From Gillisella vitis (lineage in GTDB: Bacteria > Pseudomonadota > Alphaproteobacteria > Rhizobiales > Rhizobiaceae), in NCBI RefSeq assembly GCF_021559775.1, contig NZ_CP056047.1, forward strand, positions 372,001-436,000: a DNA stretch of 64,000 bases, in the 5' to 3' direction. The notes under the pieces were generated by a model. The model saw only the letters and a list, made by a program, of their open reading frames with translations. It ran no database searches and was not told the origin of the DNA. This document shows positions 57,100-64,000 of this stretch, in pieces (within the stretch, counting starts at the first letter, position 1; each line of letters opens with the position of its first letter). The translations under genes and the position numbers were made by a program.

Positions 57100-58194
57100 T
57101 TACTTCAAACGACCGGTCTGGCCACGGTCGCGCAGATAATGATCCGCCAGCGCACACGCCACCATCGCCTCGCCAACCGGCACGGCCCGGATGCCGACGC
57201 AGGGGTCGTGGCGGCCCTTGGTGCGAATATCGACATTGCGGCCTTGCGAATCGATGGACTGGCGCTCGGTGAGGATCGACGAGGTGGGCTTGATGGCAAA
57301 CCGCGCCACAATGGGCTCGCCAGTGGAAATCCCGCCGAGAATGCCGCCCGCATGGTTGGACAGGAAAATCGGCTGCCCGTCATTGCCCATCCGCATCTGA
57401 TCGGCGTTTTCCTCGCCGGTGATTTCGGCGGCACCAAAGCCATTGCCGATTTCAACACCCTTGACGGCATTGATCGACATCAGCAGCGCGGTAATATCCT
57501 GGTCCAGCTTGGCATAGATCGGTGCGCCCAGCCCGGCTGGTACGCCTTCGGCCACCACCTCCACCACGGCACCAACCGAGGAGCCCTGCTTGCGGATCTG
57601 GTCGAGATAGTCTTCCCAGACGGGGACGATCTTCGGGTCCGGCGCAAAGAACGGATTATTGCCGACTTCGGCCCAATCCCAATTGGCGCGATCGATCTTG
57701 TGGGTGCCGATCTGTACCAGCGCGCCGCGAATGGTGACGCCGGGCAGAACCAGACGGGCAATGCCACCCGCCGCCACCCGCGCTGCCGTTTCACGCGCTG
57801 AGGAGCGTCCACCACCGCGATAATCACGAATGCCATATTTCAGATCGTAGGTATAATCGGCATGGCCGGGGCGATATTGCTGAGCGATTTCGCCGTAATC
57901 CTTGGATCGCTGGTCAGTATTGTCGATCATCAGCGAAATCGGCGTGCCGGTGGTGATCATCGAGCCATCGTCCTGCGGCATGACGCCGGAGAGCACTTTG
58001 ACCAGATCGTCCTCGCGCCGCTGGGTGACGAACCGCGACTGGCCGGGCTTGCGCTTGTCGAGCCAGACTTGCAGGTCTTCGAGTGTGAATTTCAGGCCGG
58101 GGGGACAACCGTCCACCACTGCGCCAAGGGCTGGACCATGGCTTTCGCCCCAGGTGGTGACACGGAAAAGGTGACCGAAACTATTATGCGACAT
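57100..58194 (-). CDS. aroC: Chorismate synthase
   Basis: AroC (364 residues) converts EPSP to chorismate, the last step of the shikimate pathway, using reduced FMN. Signature blocks are [19 protein letters not shown] at the N-terminus (residue 17 onward), [20 protein letters not shown] near residue 107 with [14 protein letters not shown] following, and [19 protein letters not shown] near 279. It precedes ribB by 11 nt, so the two are probably co-transcribed; they share only the need for flavin, because chorismate synthase uses FMN that the riboflavin pathway supplies. Confidence 0.96.
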   Translation of the reverse strand: MSHNSFGHLFRVTTWGESHGPALGAVVDGCPPGLKFTLEDLQVWLDKRKPGQSRFVTQRREDDLVKVLSGVMPQDDGSMITTGTPISLMIDNTDQRSKDYGEIAQQYRPGHADYTYDLKYGIRDYRGGGRSSARETAARVAAGGIARLVLPGVTIRGALVQIGTHKIDRANWDWAEVGNNPFFAPDPKIVPVWEDYLDQIRKQGSSVGAVVEVVAEGVPAGLGAPIYAKLDQDITALLMSINAVKGVEIGNGFGAAEITGEENADQMRMGNDGQPIFLSNHAGGILGGISTGEPIVARFAIKPTSSILTERQSIDSQGRNVDIRTKGRHDPCVGIRAVPVGEAMVACALADHYLRDRGQTGRLK

Positions 58195-58336
58195 ATGCTG
58201 AAACCGGGTCCGCTTTGCCAGGGGATAAGCCCTGCCTTTTACAAGGCCCCACTCTTAGTAGAAAAGCCGCGAGCGTGAAAAGCCTTTCTTTGCGGCAATG
58301 GCGCAAAAACCGGAAAAGCTTTGCGTGAGTTGGGGC

Positions 58337-61300
58337 TTATGACGCCATCTGGCGGTCTGTCTGCAAGGCGAAACGGCCGAACTCCTCGAAGGGCAGCGGT
58401 TTTGCAAAAGCGTAGCCTTGCAAGAGGTCGCAGCCCAATTCGCGCAGGATCTGGGCATGGGCGGTGCTTTCGACGCCCTCGGCCACGGTTGCCACTCCAA
58501 GAGAGCGGGCAATGTCGATGATCGAGCGCACCATGGCCCGTTCCCGGCTGGAATTGAGCAGGGGCATGACCAATTGCCGGTCGATCTTCAGTCGCTTGGG
58601 TTGCAGTTTCAAAAGGCTGATGATTGACGTGTGGCCCGTGCCGAAGTCGTCGATCTCGATGTCGATGCCCAGCGCCTTGATCCGCTCGATATTGGTGGTG
58701 GCAATATCCTCGCTTTCATCGAGAAAGATCGATTCGACCAGTTCGAAGGAAATTTCACCGGGTGAAATGCTGAGGCTTTCCAGCGTCTCGATCAGCCCGG
58801 CATCATGCAGGCGGCGGGACGAGACATTGACGGAAATCTTGGGCAGTTTCACCCCCATGGCGGCCCAGCGCATCTTGTCCTTCAGCGCCAGTTCCAGCAC
58901 GATCTGGTCGATCCGCGCCATGACGTTCAGGTCTTCCGCCACTTTCAGGAAGCTGTTGCTGGGCAGGATGCCGCGGGTTGGATGCTGCCAGCGGACCAGC
59001 GCCTCAGCGCCGACCAGTTCCATGCTGTTGGCGCAGAATTGCGGCTGGTACCAGGCGGTGATCTCGTCATTTTCAAGGGCATGCAGCAATTCGTCGGCAA
59101 TGCGCTTCGAACTGACAATATTGGCCTGGAGATTGTCCGTGAAGAATTGGAAACAGTTGCGGCCCTGCCGCTTGGCTTCATAAAGCGCCAGATCGGCATT
59201 GATCAGGATCTTGCGGGCATCGGTTCGCAGTCCCTTGGCCTCGGCAATGCCGATGGAAACGCCGCAGCGACAGATGAAGCCCTCGAAATCCACGGGTATG
59301 TTGATGTCCTGGATGATGCGCTCGGCAAGCTCGGCGGCGGCCTTGGCATCGATTGGTCCATGCAGCAGAACCACGAATTCGTCTCCGCCAATCCGCGCCA
59401 CCAGATCGCCGTTGTTCATGTGGCGCGATAGAACCCGTGCCGCATTGACCAGCATGGCATCGCCTGCGGCGTGGCCCAGCGTGTCGTTGATTTCCTTGAA
59501 CCGATCCAGATCGAGATGCAGAATGGTGAAGCGGCTTCTGTTTGCCTGGGACTGCCGCGTCAGGCTATCCAGGGCGATATCCAGCTTGCGTCGATTGGCA
59601 AGGCCGGTCAGGGGGTCATGCAAGGCATTGAATTCGATCCGGTTCTTGGTCAGTTCAAGCTCGATATTGCGCGCTTCCGCTTCGGCCTTCGCCGTGCGCA
59701 ATTCTTCGGTCAGCAGCACGTCGGCCGTCACATCGAAGCTGATGCCGATCAGCTTTTTGCGTCCGTTACGGTCGACATGTACCTGACCAACGGAGCGCAC
59801 CCAGCGTGTGCCGCCCTGGTCCAACAATACCCGCTGGCTGGTGTTGAGGCGCGTATGCTGCTTTACCGCGTTGCGTGCGGCCTCCATCAACATTTCGTGG
59901 TCGTCTTTATGGATCTTGCTCAGCCACAATGCGTCGGTGATATGACTGCTGGTGGCCGGAATATTATAGAGATAGCACATGCGTTCGTCCCAGACGGTGT
60001 GGCCTGTGGAAAAATCATGTTCCCAGACGCCGCAGCCATAGGAATCCAGCGCGAGTTCAAACCGATAGGACAGGCTTTCCAACTGCTGCTCTCGGATGGA
60101 CAACTCGTCCAGGGCCAGTTCCAGTTCCGCATTCTTGATGTCTGAGCTCTCCTTGGCAGCTCGGAGGTCATTTTGCATGGCGACATCGGCAGTAATGTCC
60201 CAGACGAGCCCCGTCACACGGTTATGCCCGGAGGCATCCGCATGGCTGCCGACGGAGCGCAAGGTGCGGATCACGCCGCTCTCCAGCACGACACGGTAAT
60301 CCTGGCTGTTTTCGCCTTGCTGGCAGGCCATAACATGGGCTTGCGCCTTGGCGCGGTCTTCCGGATGCACGGTTTCCAACCAGCGGGTCATGTCCTGATC
60401 GAGATCGCCGCCGCTGCCTGATCCATGCAATTGTGCGGCACGGCTGTCTTGATGGAGGGTCGGATTGTCGGTTGCAAGTTCCCACATGCCGATATTGGAA
60501 CTGTCCATTGCCAGTTCGAAGCGCCGGGTCAAGGCCCGGTACTTGTCTTCCATCTGCTGGAGCGCACGCCGGCGTTTGGCGCGGGAGATGAAAAGCATTG
60601 CTATGCCGCAAAGCGGTGCTGCAAAAGCCAGATCCACGGCAACCAGCGTCATGACGAAATTACTGTGATCCTGCGGTTTCTGCTGCCAGCCTGCCCGGGG
60701 GCGGCCATACACTTGTAGCGTCCCGCCTTGAAGCGCCATGGTCAGTATTTCCGGGTTTTCCCCGGTCATGTTCTGCTTGGCCAAATCCGGCCTGGCTAAA
60801 TCCTCAGCCGCGAGCGACGGGCTACCAAAAACAGTGCGCGTACCGGATGCGGTCTGCACCATGACGGCAATCTCGATAGCCGGTCCGTTGCCGACCGGAG
60901 CGGTGGCGCCATCGGCGATAGCGGACTGGATGAATTTGGCGGTATCCAGAATGGCACGGACATGGATAGGGGAGGGCGTCACATCGGCGGCGGTGAGATC
61001 CAGTTGCAATTGCCCGTCATCCAGCAATAGCATATCCGTGTCCGAATCCGAACCGATCGTCATGCTGGTCTTGGGGGAGAGCCCTTGCTGCGTCCACACC
61101 TGTTCTATGACAGTGCCTCGGGCCAGCGCCAAAGCTCGAAATTCCGGACGTTCCCTTAGAATACCGCGAACAAGCCCCTCCGTTTGCGGCGAGGCCAATG
61201 CGCCTTCAAGCGGTGACAATGCGTGGACAAGATGCCGAAGCGCGAAGAAATTCTCCTCGGTTCTTTGGGTCATCATCCCGCTGACCCGCTGCAGGTCCGC

Positions 61301-61462
61301 TTGGACTTGCCTGCGCAATTGGCCGCGGTAGTCGGTGACATTGAGATAACCGATATAGGCGAGCAGGCTTGTCAGCAGGACAAACGCCAGGGCCAGTAAC
61401 GCCATCGCCACATTGCTGGAACGGCGTGTTTGGAGATCGGCGGGATTTACGAATTCTGTCAT
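58337..61462 (-). CDS. Membrane-anchored PAS-GGDEF-EAL protein (c-di-GMP turnover)
   Basis: A 1041-residue inner-membrane protein. Transmembrane segments at about 18-40 and 268-292 enclose a periplasmic sensor domain of about 225 residues. Two PAS-like domains follow (about 310-430 and 460-575), then a GGDEF domain (about 595-765) with an intact RIGGDEFVVLL near 689, and an EAL domain (about 790-1030) with GAEALVRWQHP near 820, IDDFGTGHTSIISLLKL near 935 and VAEGVES near the end. Both enzymatic motifs are intact, so it could both make and degrade c-di-GMP, although hybrids usually favour one activity. The ATG at 61462 follows GGCAGG; one 30 nt earlier is also possible. Confidence 0.9.
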   Translation of the reverse strand: MTEFVNPADLQTRRSSNVAMALLALAFVLLTSLLAYIGYLNVTDYRGQLRRQVQADLQRVSGMMTQRTEENFFALRHLVHALSPLEGALASPQTEGLVRGILRERPEFRALALARGTVIEQVWTQQGLSPKTSMTIGSDSDTDMLLLDDGQLQLDLTAADVTPSPIHVRAILDTAKFIQSAIADGATAPVGNGPAIEIAVMVQTASGTRTVFGSPSLAAEDLARPDLAKQNMTGENPEILTMALQGGTLQVYGRPRAGWQQKPQDHSNFVMTLVAVDLAFAAPLCGIAMLFISRAKRRRALQQMEDKYRALTRRFELAMDSSNIGMWELATDNPTLHQDSRAAQLHGSGSGGDLDQDMTRWLETVHPEDRAKAQAHVMACQQGENSQDYRVVLESGVIRTLRSVGSHADASGHNRVTGLVWDITADVAMQNDLRAAKESSDIKNAELELALDELSIREQQLESLSYRFELALDSYGCGVWEHDFSTGHTVWDERMCYLYNIPATSSHITDALWLSKIHKDDHEMLMEAARNAVKQHTRLNTSQRVLLDQGGTRWVRSVGQVHVDRNGRKKLIGISFDVTADVLLTEELRTAKAEAEARNIELELTKNRIEFNALHDPLTGLANRRKLDIALDSLTRQSQANRSRFTILHLDLDRFKEINDTLGHAAGDAMLVNAARVLSRHMNNGDLVARIGGDEFVVLLHGPIDAKAAAELAERIIQDINIPVDFEGFICRCGVSIGIAEAKGLRTDARKILINADLALYEAKRQGRNCFQFFTDNLQANIVSSKRIADELLHALENDEITAWYQPQFCANSMELVGAEALVRWQHPTRGILPSNSFLKVAEDLNVMARIDQIVLELALKDKMRWAAMGVKLPKISVNVSSRRLHDAGLIETLESLSISPGEISFELVESIFLDESEDIATTNIERIKALGIDIEIDDFGTGHTSIISLLKLQPKRLKIDRQLVMPLLNSSRERAMVRSIIDIARSLGVATVAEGVESTAHAQILRELGCDLLQGYAFAKPLPFEEFGRFALQTDRQMAS

Positions 61463-61477
61463 TATCCTGCCATACAC

Positions 61478-61540
61478 ATTATACCGAGGCATCGAAGATG
61501 CTCACACATCTTCGGCTGATAAGAATTTCTGATATCTCAC
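61478..61540. repeat. Hairpin repeat of the ATCGAAGATGC family, copy 3
   Basis: ATTATACCGAGGCATCGAAG followed by ATGCTCACACATCTTCGG: CGAAGATG and CATCTTCG pair around a six-base loop. It then diverges but keeps an ATATCTCA motif. It sits just upstream of the PAS-GGDEF-EAL gene. Confidence 0.6.
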
Positions 61541-62179
61541 ATACATCAGAGACGTTGTACTCGGCCATTTATTCTGCCTGAAACATCTGATGCTATGCTT
61601 TGATCTTAGGTAATATGATATTGTAAAGGTTGTTAATTTAGCATTTATATTAGTTGAAATCAGTGGGATTTAAAAGGTATCGTCAATAAAACGTGAGGGA
61701 GGGGATGGTGCTGTTCATGACTGAAACATTGGTGCAGGACAGTCTGCTGTGTTCAGTGGTGTGAATGCTTGCATCCGCCTTTCTGGATGGCTTTTGATCT
61801 GTTGTTTGCCGTTTGTCTTTTCGGAAAAATTATGCAGTAGAATTTTCCTTAAGAAAAGTGGATTCCAGTTTTCTGTGCGATGCTGTAGAGCTTTGCGGTA
61901 AAATAAAAAATCTGGGCGTGAGATGCTATCCTGGAATATCGCACCACGCTTTAATACCAAGTTATCGAAGATGCTCGTGCGTCCTCACTTGACAAGATTT
62001 TCGAATATCTCAAATGCGGCAACGACTTGAGATATTCGAAAACGGAATCCGAGCTGCCACCTCAATGACTCTCCTGATGAGTGCAGGGGATAAGTGCCGG
62101 CGAGGGGAAAATTCTGCCACATTCGGAGGCTTATTTGCAAGTACGTGACGATTCTAGACCGAAAGCAGGGGCAAAAACC
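61541..62179. other. Intergenic region between the PAS-GGDEF-EAL gene and the DUF1344 gene
   Basis: AT-rich, divergent spacer. 61800-61910 contains TTTGTCTTTTCGGAAAA and an inverted counterpart (AAAAGTGGATTCCAGTTTTC), which are pieces of the common rhizobial intergenic repeat also present after the palindromes at 24551 and 37752. A frame read on the minus strand here (61715-61960) is a by-product of that repeat. Copy 4 of the hairpin family is at 61951-62042. Confidence 0.55.
61951..62042. repeat. Hairpin repeat of the ATCGAAGATGC family, copy 4
   Basis: TTAATACCAAGTTATCGAAG followed by ATGCTCGTGCGTCCTC, then TTTTCGAATATCTCAA (61998-62013), a 13-nt loop and its exact complement (62027-62042). 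The second hairpin is a 16-bp perfect inverted repeat and parallels the one at 43031-43073. Confidence 0.7.
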
Positions 62180-62440
62180 ATGCGCTTCCTTATCGCTATG
62201 CTGTTGCTGGCCGGCAGCCTGTTTTCGCCAATGGGTGCGCTTGCGCAAAGCGATGACGTGGAATCGACCATCAAGTCGATCAGCACCGAAAAGCTGACCC
62301 TGACGCTGGAGGATGGCAAAACCTATTCTGTACCAGCAGAATTCAATTTCGACGGCCTGACGACCGGCGTCAAGGTTGTGGTTTATTACACCATGGTCGA
62401 TGGCAAGCGCGTTGTGGACGATTTGCAGGTCGTGAACTGA
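62180..62440 (+). CDS. DUF1344 exported protein
   Basis: An 86-residue exported protein. The signal peptide spans about 1-22 (MRFLIAMLLLAGSLFSPMGA). The mature part DVESTIKSISTEKLTLTLED followed by GKTYSVPAEFNFDGLTTGVK and VVVYYTMVDGKRVVDDLQVV matches DUF1344, a family of small envelope beta-barrel-like proteins in rhizobia with no assigned function. It is convergent with gpmB (10 nt between stops). Confidence 0.85.
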   Translation: MRFLIAMLLLAGSLFSPMGALAQSDDVESTIKSISTEKLTLTLEDGKTYSVPAEFNFDGLTTGVKVVVYYTMVDGKRVVDDLQVVN

Positions 62441-62450
62441 CGCCGATCTG

Positions 62451-63041
62451 TCAAAGCCAATTCAGGCTATTGTTTTCAAGGTCGATCAGGAGAATTTTGT
62501 CCTGGGGGATTGGCATGGCGCAGGCCTCGTTGGCATCGACATTCCCAATCAGCCGGAACAGGCTGCGGATAACGCCGCCATGGGTCACGGCCACGGTTGG
62601 CTGGCGGACCGAGGCAAGCCAGGCACCGGTGCGCCAGGACAGGATTTCATAACTTTCAGCCCGTTGGCCAGGGGCAATGAAGTCCCATTTTCCCTGGGAC
62701 CGCTGTTTGACCCGCTCTGGGTACAGCTCTTTCAATTCGCGGGTTGTATGACCTTCCCAGTCGCCAAAACAGATTTCCTTCAGCCGGTCGTCGAGCCGGT
62801 AACGCTCGGGGTCGAGCCCCATTTCGGTGCGGACCCGCTGCATGGTCTCGCGGGTGCGGCCAAGAGGGGAGGCGACGAAATCGAAGACATCGACTGTATC
62901 GCCCAGCACATGGCGCAGGGTTTCGCCATTGCGCATCGCCTGGCCACGGCCTGTGGCGTTCAGCGGAATATCCGTCTGGCCCTGAAACCGACCTTCGGCG
63001 TTCCAGTCCGTCTGTCCGTGGCGAATGACGTAAAGCAGCAC
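62451..63041 (-). CDS. Histidine phosphatase (phosphoglycerate mutase-like) family protein
   Basis: A 196-residue histidine-phosphatase-fold enzyme. The RHG motif is YVIRHGQTDWNAEGRFQGQT near residue 4 and the second catalytic histidine is in AVTHGGVIRSLFRLI near 149; the proton-donor glutamate lies in ICFGDWEGHT near 88. Members of this group in rhizobia are labelled GpmB, but most are phosphatases on small substrates, so mutase activity is not assured. GTG at 63041 gives the rhizobial start LLYVIRHG; a TTG six codons earlier is an alternative. It lies 58 nt downstream of fabI on the same strand. Confidence 0.85.
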   Translation of the reverse strand: MLLYVIRHGQTDWNAEGRFQGQTDIPLNATGRGQAMRNGETLRHVLGDTVDVFDFVASPLGRTRETMQRVRTEMGLDPERYRLDDRLKEICFGDWEGHTTRELKELYPERVKQRSQGKWDFIAPGQRAESYEILSWRTGAWLASVRQPTVAVTHGGVIRSLFRLIGNVDANEACAMPIPQDKILLIDLENNSLNWL

Positions 63042-63099
63042 GGCAGACGAACCTTTCAAGCCCTGTTCTTGGCCTTGTTCCCGGCCTTGTGTCCGGGTC

Positions 63100-63918
63100 T
63101 TAATCCTTGACGACCGACATATCCGGCGCGTCCACGGCCTTCATGCCGACCGTGTGGTAACCGCAGTCGACGTGATGGACTTCGCCGGTCACACCGCTGG
63201 ACAGGTCCGACAACAGATAGAGGCCGGATGTGCCGACTTCGTCGGTCGTGACATTGCGCTTCAGCGGCGAATTATATTCGTTCCACTTCAGGATATAGCG
63301 GAAATCGCCGATGCCGGAGGCTGCCAAGGTCTTGATCGGACCGGCCGAAATGGCATTGACGCGAATGCCGCGCTTGCCCATGTCGACGGCGAGATAGCGG
63401 ACGCTGGCTTCCAGCGCTGCCTTGGCCACACCCATCACATTATAATGCGGCATGACTTTTTCCGCACCGTAATAGGTCAGCGTCAGCAATGCGCCGCCAT
63501 CCTTGAGAATGGCTTCTGCCCGCTTGGCGACAGCGGTAAACGAATAAACAGAAATATCCATGGTGCGGGCGAAGTTTTCGCGGCTGGTATCCAGATAGCG
63601 GCCGGTTAACTCGTCCTTGTCGGAAAAGGCGATGGCGTGCACGACGAAGTCGATCTTGCCCCACTTGTCCTCGACATTCTTGAACACGGCATCGACGCTT
63701 TCCAGATCGGTCACGTCGCAATCGCCTGCCATGAAGCCCTCAAGCTCCTGGGCCAGCGGCTCGACACGCTTCTTCAACGCATCGCCCTGCCATGTCAGCG
63801 CAATCTCCGCGCCGGCATCCCGGCAGGCCTTCGCTATGCCCCATGCGATGGAACGATTATTGGCAACACCCATGATGATGCCACGTTTGCCTGCCATGAG
63901 GCCCGAAATTTGAGCCAT
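63100..63918 (-). CDS. fabI: Enoyl-[acyl-carrier-protein] reductase (NADH)
   Basis: FabI (272 residues) carries out the last reduction of each fatty-acid elongation cycle. Visible are the N-terminal nucleotide region GKRGIIMGVANNRSIAWGIA, VVHAIAFSDKDELTGRYLDT near residue 90, the catalytic Tyr-x6-Tyr-Met-x-Lys region in LTYYGAEKVMPHYNVMGVAK near 147, and RVNAISAGPIKTLAASGIGD near 187. The start at 63918 follows GGGAG by 5 nt and gives the rhizobial N-terminus MAQISGLMAGKRG. This is the biocide-sensitive FabI class. The gene order fabI-gpmB is as in other Rhizobiaceae. Confidence 0.96.
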   Translation of the reverse strand: MAQISGLMAGKRGIIMGVANNRSIAWGIAKACRDAGAEIALTWQGDALKKRVEPLAQELEGFMAGDCDVTDLESVDAVFKNVEDKWGKIDFVVHAIAFSDKDELTGRYLDTSRENFARTMDISVYSFTAVAKRAEAILKDGGALLTLTYYGAEKVMPHYNVMGVAKAALEASVRYLAVDMGKRGIRVNAISAGPIKTLAASGIGDFRYILKWNEYNSPLKRNVTTDEVGTSGLYLLSDLSSGVTGEVHHVDCGYHTVGMKAVDAPDMSVVKD

Positions 63919-64000
63919 TCGTTGCTCCCTAAGACTTCTATCGAACCTGCCTATCGCATAGGCCGATCCTTGGTTCAAGCTGTGCTACACCTGTCTTCAT
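63919..64000. other. Upstream region of fabI to the window edge
   Basis: 82 bp that should contain the fabI promoter. No coding sequence is supported; a frame entering from the edge on the minus strand closes after 20 codons. Confidence 0.4.

Noticed and set aside
61715..61960. A minus-strand frame of 81 codons (RKALQHRTENWNPLF-like)
   Set aside because: The frame arises from the common rhizobial intergenic repeat (TTTGTCTTTTCGG..), which often produces spurious frames with this look; there is no ribosome-binding site.

Overview
This is a GC-rich chromosomal window from an alphaproteobacterium of the family Rhizobiaceae (Agrobacterium/Allorhizobium/Rhizobium type). The assignment rests on gene content and order: bioMNY, an HDAC-like gene next to xseB, dxs, tlyA and a TrmA-type methyltransferase, gpmB-fabI, several rhizobial families (DUF6101, DUF1217, BA14K, HPE1-like, DUF1344) and rhizobial intergenic palindromes. 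The genus cannot be fixed from the sequence alone. I see no rRNA, tRNA, CRISPR array, prophage or complete insertion sequence.

Layout. 1-3.9 kb: the end of glyS carrying an in-frame palindromic repeat, a DUF523 gene, a chemoreceptor (MCP1) and an exported HPE1-like protein. 3.9-11.4 kb: purD, an acyltransferase, tex, a cyclopropane-fatty-acid synthase and ubiA. 11.4-12.8 kb: a nickel/cobalt efflux pair (dmeR-dmeF) with a visible operator. 12.9-16.3 kb: DUF6101 and a six-repeat DUF1217 protein. 16.4-20.5 kb: modABC for molybdate uptake with a perfect ModE-like operator over its promoter; a ModE-like regulator lies 3' of modC, separated from it by an AT-richer methyltransferase gene. 20.5-24.3 kb: an FAD-linked oxidase, the tRNA t6A gene tsaC and a degenerate-GGDEF protein. 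25-31 kb: MCP2, a two-component Rieske oxygenase of the glycine-betaine demethylase type, and two rhizobial orphan genes. 31-35 kb: a CorA-type transporter and an acyl-CoA dehydrogenase/enoyl-CoA hydratase pair behind a LiuR-like site. 35-46 kb: MCP3, MCP4 and MCP5, with tlyA and the RNA methyltransferase gene between MCP3 and MCP4. 46-52 kb: dxs, xseB, an HDAC-like gene, a hotdog protein and bioYNM (biotin uptake). 52-58 kb: an agmatinase-type ureohydrolase, a YcaQ-type glycosylase, a cupin, a deoxyribosyltransferase, a ribB-type gene with a degraded second domain, and aroC. 58-64 kb: a large GGDEF-EAL protein, DUF1344, gpmB and fabI.

The window mixes housekeeping metabolism (purine, isoprenoid, riboflavin, aromatic amino acid, fatty acid and ubiquinone synthesis) with an environmental-sensing layer. 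That layer consists of five orphan chemoreceptors without che genes nearby and two c-di-GMP-type proteins. Two chemoreceptors (MCP4, MCP5) sit in the middle of what is normally a contiguous xseB-dxs-tlyA gene string and share an almost identical tail ending in a CheR/CheB-docking-type pentapeptide.

The most unusual material is non-coding. There are two 197-bp elements with terminal inverted repeats, each starting 5-11 nt after a stop codon. There is a perfect-palindrome family whose two copies differ by paired changes, a multi-copy hairpin family also showing paired changes, a pair of inverted REP-like hairpins, and a 143-bp palindromic repeat that has been accommodated inside glyS. I did not find a clear new multi-gene system; the best leads are these mobile-looking palindromes and their fixed positions relative to genes.
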